Assembly (NCBI GenBank): GCA_947502835.1 | Contig: CANNBJ010000004.1 | Location: 186,001 to 250,000, forward strand | Reading direction: 5' to 3' | DNA: 64,000 nucleotides | From: Bdellovibrionales bacterium | GTDB lineage: Bacteria; Bdellovibrionota; UBA1018; CAIMNF01 | In this document: positions 24,313 through 32,998 of the stretch, one piece after another | Layout of the letters: every line of letters starts with the position of its first letter | Position numbering within the stretch: position 1 is the first letter of the stretch | The notes under the pieces: generated by a model | Told to the model about the DNA's origin: nothing | Database searches by the model: none | Seen by the model: only the letters and a program-made list of their open reading frames with translations | Made by a program: the position numbers and the translations under genes

Positions 24313-25226
24313 GAGCGCTCATCGGTTTGCTTGTGTGTTTTGGTTCAACTGCCATGGCAGCCCAGCTGGGTAAGGTCATCGTCGATTCGGCGAATGTTCT
24401 GGAGTATCCGAATGCCGGAGCCAAGGTGGTCTCAAGCGTGAAAAAGAACTCGGTCCTGCAAGTGAGCAATCTTGCAACCGAGGGGTTTTACAAGGTCCGT
24501 CTTCCGAGCGGCGATCTTGGTTGGGTTTCGGGGAATGACGTCTTTGTGTCTCCCGCCGAAAGTGCAAAGTCCCCGCAGTTTTCGGAGAGCAAGGAAGAGC
24601 AACCGGAAAAAAAGCGGGAGAAGATTGCAGATGAGGATGATTTCTGGGGGGACAAGACCAGGATCCAGCTCGGATTCGGGTTGAAATATACGGTGTACGG
24701 GGGGCTCACGGATTATTTTACGGGTTTGGAGGACATGAATTATGGCCAGACCATCAGTGTCGAGCTCCAGAGGAAATGGTTTTACCTCTTGTATTGGGCG
24801 CTCCGTGTGGAACTCAATACCGCGAAATCGGGGGATCAACAGATCAGTGCAACCACCGTTCAAAGGATCAATGAATTTTCGATTCCCATCCAGCTCGGCA
24901 TTATGATTCACCCCATTCACACACGCAAATTCAGGATCGGCCTTGGGGCCTACGCGGGTGCGTCCGTGGTCAACTATACGGAGATCGAGCAGGAGGTTTC
25001 CTCGGTTTCAAATTCCGTGAAATACAGTTCGATTGATCCGGTCGGCTCGGGTGTGGTTCAGGTCAGTTATGGCCTGACCAAGGCACTCGCGATCTTCGGG
25101 GAGTTCGATTACCGCTACCATGTCACGGGAGAGCAATCCCCAACGACGGTGCTTGGAACCATCCCGGGCTTTCAAATCGATTACTCGAGTTATTTCATGA
25201 AAATGGGACTTGAGCTGAGATTCTGA
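24309..25226 (+). CDS. SH3b-domain outer-membrane beta-barrel protein
   Basis: The 305-residue protein has a signal peptide (MRALIGLLVCFGSTAMA), a bacterial SH3 domain (about 20-80, VIVDSANVLEYPNAGAKVV ... LGWVSGNDVFV), a charged linker and a C-terminal beta-barrel (about 115-305). The barrel shows alternating hydrophobic strands and ends in GLELRF, an aromatic terminus that signals BAM-dependent outer-membrane insertion. SH3b domains often bind peptidoglycan, so it may tie the outer membrane to the wall. It is the last gene of the ftsE operon (ATGA overlap with xseA). A short minus-strand reading frame overlaps its last 37 bp. Confidence 0.7.
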   Translation: MRALIGLLVCFGSTAMAAQLGKVIVDSANVLEYPNAGAKVVSSVKKNSVLQVSNLATEGFYKVRLPSGDLGWVSGNDVFVSPAESAKSPQFSESKEEQPEKKREKIADEDDFWGDKTRIQLGFGLKYTVYGGLTDYFTGLEDMNYGQTISVELQRKWFYLLYWALRVELNTAKSGDQQISATTVQRINEFSIPIQLGIMIHPIHTRKFRIGLGAYAGASVVNYTEIEQEVSSVSNSVKYSSIDPVGSGVVQVSYGLTKALAIFGEFDYRYHVTGEQSPTTVLGTIPGFQIDYSSYFMKMGLELRF

Positions 25227-25306
25227 GCCGCGCGGGTGGTCACTGTCAGTAAAAATGCGAGGCAGACCATGCTGATGGCGATGAAAAATGTGAACTTGGC
25301 GTTCAT
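25190..25306 (-). CDS. Possible small membrane protein (38 residues)
   Basis: A 38-codon frame encodes Met-Asn-Ala-Lys followed by a hydrophobic helix (about residues 5-23, FTFFIAISMVCLAFLLTVT) and a short polar tail. GGAGG lies 9 nt before ATG 25306, which is the main reason for listing it. It overlaps the 3' end of the convergent barrel gene and is followed upstream by the hairpin repeat. A chance hydrophobic frame is a real alternative. Confidence 0.3.
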   Translation of the reverse strand: MNAKFTFFIAISMVCLAFLLTVTTRAAQNLSSSPIFMK

Positions 25307-25364
25307 TCCAGGCTTCCTCCGAGAAACCCCATCGGCATCTGAAGAGATAATCTGAAGTCTTCTC

Positions 25365-25573
25365 GGAACCAACTGGCATCCTTGAGTGGGCATGGCCTCC
25401 AGGTGTCGGTGGTAACCCCCTTTGATCCTTTGATGTTGGGCCTCCGAGCCGCATCCTGCGGCCTTGCTTTCGTCAGTCCGAACTCGCAAGAGTCGGCTCA
25501 ACATCAAAGAATCAAAGGGGGTTACCTCCAAAACCCAGAAAGTCACGCCCACTCAAGGATGCCAGTTGGTTCC
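25365..25573. repeat. 209-bp long inverted repeat with conserved tip (copy A)
   Basis: The arms 25365-25393 and 25545-25573 are complementary over about 29 bp with at most one mismatch (ends GGAACCAACTGG / CCAGTTGGTTCC). After an unpaired bulge, a second 28-bp arm pair (25410-25437 with 25499-25526, one mismatch) continues the stem. The tip contains CTCCGAGCCGCATCCTGCGG (25442-25461), which itself folds into a CCGCA-TCC-TGCGG mini-hairpin and recurs almost unchanged at 42001-42020. It lies between two convergent genes. No convincing gene was found in the remaining parts of the 25,227-25,592 gap, apart from the small frame above. Confidence 0.8.
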
Positions 25574-25592
25574 GGGGAGGGCGCAGGCGGAA

Positions 25593-27110
25593 TTATTTCC
25601 GGCTTATTTTGTCCAGTAATGTCAGAATGAGCGGCTCATCGGGGGCGAGTGTGGGCTGGAGCTCAAAAACCATTTGAGCAAGTTCCTCGCGGGGCATTGG
25701 TGAAAGGCCGCGTTGGTCCATCAGTCTTTCAAGGTAGCGAAGGGTTCGATCGATGAGTTTGCCATTGCTTGCCCGAACCCAGGTCATGACATTCCCTTCG
25801 TACCGATCCAGTCTTCCCATGACCAGAAGCGAAAGCGTGTTCAGGAGCATCTTGACCAGGATCTGCTCCCCGAGCGGGTCCTGAATCAGATTGGTTTGAA
25901 TGCGCAGATCGAAGACATCCGACTTGAGCTCGAGTTCTCCTGTGCGATGATGCCCGTCCAGGCGCACGATCCGTTGCTCTTTGGGTCGAACCCGCTTTCT
26001 TCGCCTTTCCGCGGCCTCGCGTCCGAAATCGAACTCGAGAATGGATTCGAGATCCAGGCGGTTCGGGAGCTCAGGCCAATCAAGCCCGATGGGGGCACGG
26101 CCCAGGATCCGTCGCCAGGATTCGAGAGGGGAGTGGGCATCCGGGATGCTCAGATAGCAAAGCGAATGCGGTGCTTTCGGTTCAGTCGATTTTTCAAACG
26201 GGGTCAGACTGAAGGTGGGAGAGCGCTCGGTGGTGTCTGTCAGGACTGCAATCGGGTAGGTCGAGGTTTGATACAGAACGACGGCGTCTCCGAGGTACGC
26301 AAAGGCTTCCCACTCGATCACGGGTTTTAAAAACGGAGTGAGATCGAGCTTCGAGTACTCATCGAGGAAAAGATCCGCAAGGAAGAAGTTCCGGGTGAGC
26401 GCCATTCCCACGGCGAGCATTTGCGCGGTGGCTGCCTGAAGGCGGGTGCTTCCGGAAAGGGCCATGGGTCCCACCGGAAGACACAGCGAGTTTACCCTTG
26501 GGTTCTCAATGACTTCGCGACTTCTCTCGATTGTTTTGCAAAGGATCTCTCGGGGATTGCAGTACACGAACCAAGGAGACCGGGTTGATGTTTCGAGCGC
26601 GCCTGCAAGGGTTCCGAGCACGTAGGGGGTTTCCCCCCCTTCGGTGATCGCGATCAGGAGATCACCTTCTGAAAAGCCGAGATCCGAGAGGTGCCGTTTT
26701 CCGTATTCCGGAAAATCCTCGAAGTTCTCCACTGATTTCACAAGAGCGAAATCTCCCCCCGCCATGAGGGCCTGCACCCGGTTCTCAAGCGGGGTTCCGG
26801 CGTGAATCGACCGAAACACCGATTCCAGGGTCAGCGCGAGTCTTCCCGTGGCACCGCAGCCGGAGAGAAAAACCCGCGCTCCCGAATCGAGGGTGCGATC
26901 GATTTCCGAGGAGAGGGTGCGGATCAGGGGAAGTGCTTCCTTCACCACATCCATCGCATGCAGATCGATGTCCTGAAGAACCCGGATCGCCGTCTCGGGG
27001 TCCTCCTTGGCCATGCTTGAAAGGAACTCAGTTGAGGGGTGAAACCCCTCAGTGGGAAGGTGTCCCAGGGAAAAGTATTTTGATGCCTTTAAAAACGCTT
27101 CAAGTTGCAT
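25593..27110 (-). CDS. SIS-domain protein, MurQ/glucokinase-regulator-like
   Basis: The 505-residue protein has an N-terminal SIS domain with VFLSGCGATGRLALTLESVF and LLIAITEGGETPYVLGTLAG. These blocks match MurNAc-6-phosphate etherase (MurQ) and the glucokinase regulatory protein (GCGTSGRLA and SGRTPYV types). It is longer than MurQ (about 300) and has a second half with SIS-like features, closer to the two-SIS GKRP layout. It probably binds or isomerises a phosphosugar such as MurNAc-6-P. GGGAG lies 6 nt before ATG 27110. The -35 of the divergent gene overlaps its first codons. Etherase activity is not assured. Confidence 0.6.
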   Translation of the reverse strand: MQLEAFLKASKYFSLGHLPTEGFHPSTEFLSSMAKEDPETAIRVLQDIDLHAMDVVKEALPLIRTLSSEIDRTLDSGARVFLSGCGATGRLALTLESVFRSIHAGTPLENRVQALMAGGDFALVKSVENFEDFPEYGKRHLSDLGFSEGDLLIAITEGGETPYVLGTLAGALETSTRSPWFVYCNPREILCKTIERSREVIENPRVNSLCLPVGPMALSGSTRLQAATAQMLAVGMALTRNFFLADLFLDEYSKLDLTPFLKPVIEWEAFAYLGDAVVLYQTSTYPIAVLTDTTERSPTFSLTPFEKSTEPKAPHSLCYLSIPDAHSPLESWRRILGRAPIGLDWPELPNRLDLESILEFDFGREAAERRRKRVRPKEQRIVRLDGHHRTGELELKSDVFDLRIQTNLIQDPLGEQILVKMLLNTLSLLVMGRLDRYEGNVMTWVRASNGKLIDRTLRYLERLMDQRGLSPMPREELAQMVFELQPTLAPDEPLILTLLDKISRK

Positions 27111-27133
27111 GGGGTACTCCCTCAGTGTACCAC
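27105..27133 (+). promoter_or_regulatory. Promoter of the solute-binding-like gene, probably leaderless
   Basis: TTGCAT (27105-27110), a 17-nt spacer and TACCAC (27128-27133), ending 7 nt before ATG 27141. There is no Shine-Dalgarno sequence. The -35 overlaps the start codon of the divergent gene. Confidence 0.5.
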
Positions 27134-27140
27134 AGTTTCC

Positions 27141-28451
27141 ATGTCAAAAACAAAACTTGCCCTGCTGATTCTCGCAGTCACTTTTGGTGCAAACACCATC
27201 GCCTTCGTGTTTTCCAAAAAGTCGTTCACCGTCGAGGAGGTCAAGAATCTTTGGATCCATGAGATTCCCTCAAGCGCCTCTCCCCTGGATTCCTATGCGG
27301 CCTTGGATCTCGGACCGCACCAGGGGATCATCGGCACTTTGGTTGCGCCGAACCATCTGAAATCGGCACAAGAGGCGACCCCGCTTCTTGCGGAATCGTG
27401 GACGTGGAATCCGGGGAAGACTCTTCTTGCCGTCCGCTTGGTCCCCGGGCTCAAGTTTCAAAACGGGGACCCGGTGACGCCTGTGCATTTCACGGGGCTT
27501 CGGGATTATCTGAAGGCAAAGGGGCCGGGACTCTTTGCCGATCCAACATGGAAAGCTTGGATGGAGTCCGAAATTCGCGCAGGGGAGGGGGGGATCGAGT
27601 TTGATCTTGGAAAGACAAAACCAGGCTTTGATCCCGCAGCATTCCTTGCTTCAGTGTTGAGCCATCCGTTGACGGGAGCAATCCATCCCTCGAATCTCGA
27701 GAGCATCAAGAACGGAACCGTCCTGACCAAGGAATGGATCTCGTCCGGCCCGTACAAGGTCCGGAAATGGAATCCAAAGGAGATCACGCTCGTAAGCCGG
27801 GATGATTTTCCGATTCGTCTTCCGGATCCTTTTTTCCGCACTCTCAAATTTCAAAGCGCACCCATCAAGAATCCCTCATGCGACTTTTTGCTGGGTCAGG
27901 CGATGGAAGAGGACGCCATGAGAGAGCATTCAAGGCAGGACACCTCCCTTGATCTTTCCGTTTTCTGGGTGTGTCGATCGTTTCGGGATGGAGGCGTGTG
28001 CTCCGACCGGAATCTTCGTCTGGGAATCGCAAAAGCCCTTGCGCCGGGGGGCTCGTCCGCAGAGGGCCCGTCGTTGAAGGGAGTCAAAGTGCGCTATCGG
28101 ATTCCAGTGGGTTCAGACTCGTTTCGCGCGGAATTCCGGAAAAGGATCGAGGGAAACCTCGCTCGTGCCGGGGCGACCGTGGAGGAGACTTCGTATTTCT
28201 TCAAGAGTTCCAAGGAAACCGATCTTGAACTCCAATTCGTGGTGACTCCCCCGGTCGCGGGCGATCCTGACTTCGCGATGACCCTCGCACGGATTTCAAG
28301 CCGCCTTGGGATTGACGTGCTTTCCGAGGAAAATCTGATCGGAGCAGTCACCCGGTTTCCGCTCAGTGTCTTTATGAAGAAGATGAAGGGAAGCATTTAC
28401 GGGAAGGTGTTTCTTGAGCCCGACATGGACGAAAAACGGATGCCACTTTGA
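27141..28451 (+). CDS. Family 5 extracellular solute-binding protein-like
   Basis: The 436-residue protein (start ATG 27141, MSKTKLALL) has an N-terminal hydrophobic signal or anchor (about 5-21). The domain resembles peptide/nickel ABC-transporter binding proteins: LLAESWTWNPGKTLLAVRLVPGLKFQNGDPVT matches the conserved 'aesw..s.dg...f.Lr.gvkFhdG.pvta' block, and SSGPYKVRKWNPKEITLV matches the 'GtGPY.v' block. It is shorter than OppA/DppA (about 520-540), and no permease or ATPase genes are near. It may be an orphan receptor. The in-frame ATG at 27105 lies in the promoter and was rejected. Confidence 0.6.
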   Translation: MSKTKLALLILAVTFGANTIAFVFSKKSFTVEEVKNLWIHEIPSSASPLDSYAALDLGPHQGIIGTLVAPNHLKSAQEATPLLAESWTWNPGKTLLAVRLVPGLKFQNGDPVTPVHFTGLRDYLKAKGPGLFADPTWKAWMESEIRAGEGGIEFDLGKTKPGFDPAAFLASVLSHPLTGAIHPSNLESIKNGTVLTKEWISSGPYKVRKWNPKEITLVSRDDFPIRLPDPFFRTLKFQSAPIKNPSCDFLLGQAMEEDAMREHSRQDTSLDLSVFWVCRSFRDGGVCSDRNLRLGIAKALAPGGSSAEGPSLKGVKVRYRIPVGSDSFRAEFRKRIEGNLARAGATVEETSYFFKSSKETDLELQFVVTPPVAGDPDFAMTLARISSRLGIDVLSEENLIGAVTRFPLSVFMKKMKGSIYGKVFLEPDMDEKRMPL

Positions 28452-28477
28452 ACTTTTCAAATCAGGGAAAGGGGTCA

Positions 28478-28483
28478 TAGAAT
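28478..28483 (+). promoter_or_regulatory. -10 element before the 28491 gene
   Basis: TAGAAT ends 7 nt before ATG 28491. The matching -35 position (TTTCAA, 28455-28460) is weak. Confidence 0.4.
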
Positions 28484-28490
28484 GTGGGAC

Positions 28491-29315
28491 ATGAAAAAAG
28501 TTCGCATCTTGACCGCGCTTCTTTGTTTGTTTGCTGCAGGATCGGCCCTTGCCCTGAAGGGCAAGGGAGAAACTCCGGCAGATGTTTCCCTTGAGATCAT
28601 GGGGAACATTTACCCCGTGGACCAGCTTCCTGCCGGGTGCGCTGAAATCCTGAAGGGTGTGAAGTGCGCTGATCCCTCCTACGGGAAGTTCCATGTGATC
28701 TCGAAAAAAGAGGGAGGGATCACTTCCTCCGTGACCACCTTCTCGGGGCCGGAAGGTGTCCAGGTCACCGAACAGTCGTGGGAGAAAGACGGACATGTGC
28801 AGAAAGCCGTGATCGAGAATCTCGCGATCCGGAAACGGTCCGAGCTTGAGGTCAAGGACGGCAAGGTGTTTTATCGCGTGACCGATCTCAGCGACGGATC
28901 GACGAAGACCTCCGAGGACGAAGCCGAGGAGAATCTTGTGGTTCCCTCCACTGTCATGTCCTACATCAAACCCTCCTTCCATCTCCTCAAGGAAGGAAAA
29001 GAGGTTCGCCTGAAGGTTGCAGTGCCGGATCGCCGCGAGAGCTATACGTTCATCATGAGAAAACATCAGTCGGGGACAACGGCCGATGGAACCGAGATGA
29101 TGGTGCTCGAAATGGCGCCCTCGAGTTTCATCATCAAGGCCCTTGTCGATCCGATGTATTTTTATATCAAGCCTGCCACGGGCGAGATGTTTGCATTTGA
29201 AGGCAGATCCGCTCTTCGCCGGAAGCAGGGCGATTCTTACAAGGAAATGAAGGTTCAGACCGCCTACGACTACCGGATCAAGGTCGCAGCGGGAGCCGGG
29301 GTGAAAAAAATATGA
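28491..29315 (+). CDS. Exported protein of unknown function
   Basis: The 274-residue protein has a clear signal peptide (KKVRILTALLCLFAAGSALA). The mature part is beta-rich, with two Cys (PAGCAEILKGVKC) close together near the N-terminus that could form a disulphide. A repeated 'SSFIIKALVDPMYFYIKPATGEMFAFEGR' region near the C-terminus resembles DUF3108-like periplasmic proteins that are read as outer-membrane-biogenesis or lipid-linked factors; this similarity is only impressionistic. Start ATG 28491 was preferred over ATG 28482, which falls in the -10. The stop overlaps the transaldolase start (ATGA). Confidence 0.55.
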   Translation: MKKVRILTALLCLFAAGSALALKGKGETPADVSLEIMGNIYPVDQLPAGCAEILKGVKCADPSYGKFHVISKKEGGITSSVTTFSGPEGVQVTEQSWEKDGHVQKAVIENLAIRKRSELEVKDGKVFYRVTDLSDGSTKTSEDEAEENLVVPSTVMSYIKPSFHLLKEGKEVRLKVAVPDRRESYTFIMRKHQSGTTADGTEMMVLEMAPSSFIIKALVDPMYFYIKPATGEMFAFEGRSALRRKQGDSYKEMKVQTAYDYRIKVAAGAGVKKI

Positions 29316-30031
29316 AGACGAAACGAAACTACCGGATCAAGATTTTCTCGGATGGAGCCGAGCGGGATCAGCTGCTCAAGATGAACGGGAACCCGCTGGT
29401 GAGCGGCATGACCACCAATCCCACCTTGATGAAGAAGGCGGGCGTCACCGACTATCGTTCTTTTTGCAAGGACATCCTCAAGGAGATCCGGGTGAAGCCG
29501 ATTTCCTTCGAAGTTTTTGCGGATGATTTTCCGACCATGGAAAAGCAGGCTCGTGAAATCGCAACTTGGGGCGAGAACGTTTATGTAAAAATCCCGGTTC
29601 AAAACAGCGAGGGAAAGTCGGCCCTTCCCTTGGTGAAGACCCTGACCCGGGCCGGGATCAAATTGAATGTGACCGCCATTTATACCTTGAAGCAGACGAT
29701 TGAGACCTGCCAGGCGCTCGAGGGTGGTGCTGCGTCCATCGTGTCGGTGTTTGCCGGGAGGGCCGCGGACCTGGGCCATGATCCGGTACCCACTCTTACC
29801 GCTGCGGCAGAGGCTTGTGCGGAATACGGGGATCAGATGGAGTGTCTTTGGGCGTCGACCCGGGAGGTCTACAACATCCTCCAGGCCGAGCAGTGCGGAT
29901 GCGAGATCATCACGGTTCCCTTTGATGTGCTTGCCAAGCTCGAGGGCGGGTTCAAGACGCTCGAGGAATTGAGTCTGGATACGGTCCGGACCTTCAAAAA
30001 AGACTCGGAAAGTGCGGGATTTTCCCTCTGA
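29312..30031 (+). CDS. Transaldolase family protein
   Basis: The 239-residue TIM-barrel protein has the family's NPTLMKKAG motif near the N-terminus, the Schiff-base Lys in VYVKIPVQN and GIKLNVTAIYTLKQTIE afterwards. Size fits the short transaldolase/fructose-6-phosphate aldolase (TalC/FSA) subfamily rather than the 310-residue E. coli TalB. It catalyses dihydroxyacetone transfer in the pentose phosphate pathway or aldol cleavage. The SVFAGRAADLG block agrees with the subfamily. It is translationally coupled to the upstream exported-protein gene, a functional link that is not obvious. Confidence 0.85.
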   Translation: MKTKRNYRIKIFSDGAERDQLLKMNGNPLVSGMTTNPTLMKKAGVTDYRSFCKDILKEIRVKPISFEVFADDFPTMEKQAREIATWGENVYVKIPVQNSEGKSALPLVKTLTRAGIKLNVTAIYTLKQTIETCQALEGGAASIVSVFAGRAADLGHDPVPTLTAAAEACAEYGDQMECLWASTREVYNILQAEQCGCEIITVPFDVLAKLEGGFKTLEELSLDTVRTFKKDSESAGFSL

Positions 30032-30062
30032 ACCTGTGCTAGGAAAGGGGCCCGTTTTGTGC

Positions 30063-30068
30063 TACTTT
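30063..30068 (+). promoter_or_regulatory. -10 element before lysS
   Basis: TACTTT ends 7 nt before ATG 30076. No recognisable -35 and no Shine-Dalgarno sequence were found; it is listed because the spacing recurs in this window. Confidence 0.35.
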
Positions 30069-30075
30069 TCCGGGC

Positions 30076-31617
30076 ATGAGTCAAGAAAACCTGAACCTCT
30101 CCGAGCAGGAGATCGTCCGACGCGAAAAACTCGAAAACTTGAAGGCGGCGGGGATCCACCCCTATCCGGAACGCTTCGAGATGACCCATGAGCTTGCTGT
30201 GGCCCGCGAGCTTCCGGATGGAGCCGCCGGAGTCAGTGTTGCCGGCCGGATCACCGCGATCCGCCGGATGGGGAAGCTCAGTTTCATCACCCTCCAGGAT
30301 CTGAAGGGCAAGCTCCAGCTCTGCATGAAGATCGACGATGTGGGGGAGCAAAAGTATCAGCACTATGTGGACTTCGTCGACATCGGGGACTTCTTCGGCG
30401 CGAAGGGCGAAATGTTCACCACGCGAGTGGGCGAGAAAACCCTCCAAGTCAAGGAATACACTTTTCTCGGAAAATGCCTTCGCCCCCTTCCTGAGAAGTT
30501 TCATGGACTCCAGGATGTCGAGATCAAGTATCGCCAGCGTTACCTGGATCTGATCACAAGCGAGGAGGCGAGACACCGCTTCCTGCTCCGCTCTGCGATC
30601 ATTCGGGAAATGCGGAATTTCCTCGAGGGTGAGAGTTTCATCGAGGTGGAAACCGCAAGTCTTCAACCGAATCCTTCCGGAGCGCTGGCACGTCCCTTCA
30701 AAACCCACCACAATGCCCTCGACATTGATCTGTTCCTCAGGATTGCTCCCGAGACCTACCTTAAAAGACTCGTGGTGGGAGGGTTCCATCACGTATTCGA
30801 GTTTGCGCGGTGTTATCGCAATGAAGGGATCAGTCCGAACCATCTGCAGGAGTTCACGATGGTCGAGGGGTACTCTGCTTATTGGAATTACCGCGACAAC
30901 ATGAGCCTCATGAAGCGCCTGTTTCAGACGGTGTTTCAGAAAACCCTTGGAACAACGAAAGTAAGGTTGGGCGATGTGGAAGTGGATTTCGGCGGCGAGT
31001 GGAGCACGGTCACCTTCCGTGATCTTCTTCTCCAGGATTGCGGGATCGACATCGAGAAATTCAAGACCGCACCCGAGTTGCTCGCAGCAATCAAAGACAA
31101 GCGGATTGATCTGGAAGAGGATCATCCCGAAAAGCTCGGCCGGGGAAACTTGATCGACATTCTTTACAAGAAGGTCAGTCGGCCAAAAATCATCGGGCCC
31201 ACGTTCCTCACCGAGCATCCGATCGATCTTTCCCCTCTGGCCCGTGCCAATGACCAGCGTCCCGACCTGACGGATCGCTTTCAACTCGTGGTGAACGGTG
31301 TGGAGATTGTGAACGCCTACTCCGAGCTTGTGGACCCGATCGAGCAAATGAAGCGTCTCGAAGAGCAAGCCAAGCTCAATGCGGAAGGCGATCAGGATGC
31401 GATGGTGAAGGATGACGACTACGTCTCTTCCATGGAATACGGAATGCCTCCGATTTCAGGGTGGGGCATTGGAATCGACCGTCTGGTGCAATTTGTGACC
31501 AACTCGGACAACATCAAGGACTGCGTACTGTTTCCGCTCACCCGCAAGGCCCAAGGCAGCCATTCGGAGCCGGAATCCGTCGGTGCGGATCAGGACGATT
31601 ACGAGCCCAAGATTTGA
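30076..31617 (+). CDS. lysS: Lysyl-tRNA synthetase, class II
   Basis: The 513-residue protein has an N-terminal anticodon-binding OB fold (VSVAGRITAIRRMGKLSFIT). It also carries class II motif 2 (FEFARCYRNEGISPNHLQEF) and motif 3 (GWGIGIDRLVQFVTNSDNIKD). It charges tRNA-Lys in the cytoplasm. Length agrees with bacterial LysS (about 505). Motif 3 has Trp after the first Gly where GLGIGIDR is usual, a minor change. A short acidic tail after the last motif (SEPESVGADQDDYEPKI) looks lineage-specific. It is followed after 10 nt by ugd, which has its own GAGGA site. Confidence 0.95.
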   Translation: MSQENLNLSEQEIVRREKLENLKAAGIHPYPERFEMTHELAVARELPDGAAGVSVAGRITAIRRMGKLSFITLQDLKGKLQLCMKIDDVGEQKYQHYVDFVDIGDFFGAKGEMFTTRVGEKTLQVKEYTFLGKCLRPLPEKFHGLQDVEIKYRQRYLDLITSEEARHRFLLRSAIIREMRNFLEGESFIEVETASLQPNPSGALARPFKTHHNALDIDLFLRIAPETYLKRLVVGGFHHVFEFARCYRNEGISPNHLQEFTMVEGYSAYWNYRDNMSLMKRLFQTVFQKTLGTTKVRLGDVEVDFGGEWSTVTFRDLLLQDCGIDIEKFKTAPELLAAIKDKRIDLEEDHPEKLGRGNLIDILYKKVSRPKIIGPTFLTEHPIDLSPLARANDQRPDLTDRFQLVVNGVEIVNAYSELVDPIEQMKRLEEQAKLNAEGDQDAMVKDDDYVSSMEYGMPPISGWGIGIDRLVQFVTNSDNIKDCVLFPLTRKAQGSHSEPESVGADQDDYEPKI

Positions 31618-31627
31618 GGAAGAATCG

Positions 31628-32998
31628 ATGAAAACTGCAATCATTGGCACAGGCTATGTCGGGCTCACTACCGGAGTGGCGCTTGCTTATCTCGGTCATG
31701 AGGTCACTTGTCTTGATGTCGATGCTGCCAAGGTCGAGAACCTGAAAAAGGGGATTTCTCCGATTTATGAGCCGCATCTGGATGAACTCATGAAGTTGGC
31801 ATCCCGCAATCTCAAGTTCACGCTCGATGCCGGGGATGCGCTTCGGGATGCGGAGGTCGTGTTCATTGCAGTGGGTACACCCTCTCTTCCGGACGGAAAT
31901 CCGGATCTGACCTTTTTGAAGTCCGCAGCCCAGAGCATCGGGGAAAAGATCGCATCGCCCTATGTGGTCATTGTGAACAAATCCACCGTGCCGATCGGAT
32001 CCGGCAACTGGGTGGAAAGCATTGTGCGCGATTCGTACCGTGCCCGCCATGCCTACCAAGGTTCCGGATTCGTGGTGGCTTCGAATCCGGAGTTTTTGAG
32101 AGAAGGCTCTGCTCTTTCCGACATGTTGTATGCGGACCGGGTTGTGGTTGGAGCCGACGATCCAAAGGCTCTTGACGTCCTTCGCAAGCTCTATCAGCCG
32201 CTCCTTGAGCAAACCTTCGAAGCACCCGCGTTTCTCCCGAGGCCCGAGGGCTTTCGGGCGGTTCATTTCCTGACCAGTGATCTTCAATCGGCCGAACTCA
32301 TCAAGTATGCGGCAAACGCGTTCCTTGCGCTCAAGATCTCCTTCATCAACGAGATTTCCGAACTCTCGGAGAAAGTGGGAGCCGACATTCAGCATGTCTC
32401 TCGCGGGATCGGTCTGGATTCACGGATCGGGAACCGGTTTCTCCAGGCAGGGATTGGCTGGGGCGGATCGTGTTTCGGAAAAGACACCGCCGCACTCATC
32501 TCCACAGGAAAGGAGTACGGGCTTCCAATGCCGATCACCCAGGCGGCAAGGGATGTGAACACCAGGCAGCGTGCGCGAATGGTCGAGATTCTCATGAGCG
32601 AGCTCAAGATCCTGAAAGGGAGAAAAATCGGGATTCTCGGGCTCTCGTTTAAGCCATTCACCGATGACCTGAGAGATGCCCCGGCACTCGAGATCGCAAA
32701 GAGACTTCTGGAGCGTGGAGCAAAAGTAGTGGGCTTTGACCCGGTCTCGATGGATCGCGCAAGGAAAGAATGGGGCGAGACTGCGATCGAGCTTGTTTCG
32801 AACGCCGAGGCTGTGTTCAGCGAATCCGATGCCGTATTGCTCGTAACCGAGTGGCCGCAGTTCAGGACCATCGATTTTGCGAAATGCGCTGCTCAAATGA
32901 AAAACAAACTCATTCTCGACGGCCGCGGGCATCTGGATTCAACCCAGATGAACCAGGCGGGAATTCGTCTCATCACCCTGGGAAGAGCGACCCGATGA
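31628..32998 (+). CDS. ugd: UDP-glucose 6-dehydrogenase
   Basis: The 456-residue protein has the N-terminal NAD-binding motif GTGYVGLTTG, the EGSALSD substrate block and the catalytic Cys in GIGWGGSCFGKDTAAL. A C-terminal KILGLSFKP-type segment reads IGILGLSFKPFTDDLRDAP. It oxidises UDP-glucose to UDP-glucuronate in the cytoplasm. Start ATG 31628 has GAGGA about 8 nt upstream. It overlaps the next gene by ATGA. That gene's product uses UDP-glucuronate, so the two form a short pathway towards UDP-xylose for surface polysaccharide. Confidence 0.93.
   Translation: MKTAIIGTGYVGLTTGVALAYLGHEVTCLDVDAAKVENLKKGISPIYEPHLDELMKLASRNLKFTLDAGDALRDAEVVFIAVGTPSLPDGNPDLTFLKSAAQSIGEKIASPYVVIVNKSTVPIGSGNWVESIVRDSYRARHAYQGSGFVVASNPEFLREGSALSDMLYADRVVVGADDPKALDVLRKLYQPLLEQTFEAPAFLPRPEGFRAVHFLTSDLQSAELIKYAANAFLALKISFINEISELSEKVGADIQHVSRGIGLDSRIGNRFLQAGIGWGGSCFGKDTAALISTGKEYGLPMPITQAARDVNTRQRARMVEILMSELKILKGRKIGILGLSFKPFTDDLRDAPALEIAKRLLERGAKVVGFDPVSMDRARKEWGETAIELVSNAEAVFSESDAVLLVTEWPQFRTIDFAKCAAQMKNKLILDGRGHLDSTQMNQAGIRLITLGRATR

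Noticed and set aside
25365-25573. Integron attC-like site in hairpin copy A
   Set aside because: The polarity of the GTTGGGC/GCTCAAC-like ends is reversed relative to attC, and no integrase or gene cassette is nearby.
25382-25630. Short coding frames through hairpin copies A and B sharing an 'LRAASCGL'-like peptide
   Set aside because: The shared peptide is just the translated hairpin tip; no start signal or protein feature supports a gene.
29869-31368. Frame of about 500 codons antisense to lysS
   Set aside because: The sense strand encodes an unmistakable lysyl-tRNA synthetase; the antisense frame has no motif and is a codon-bias artefact.
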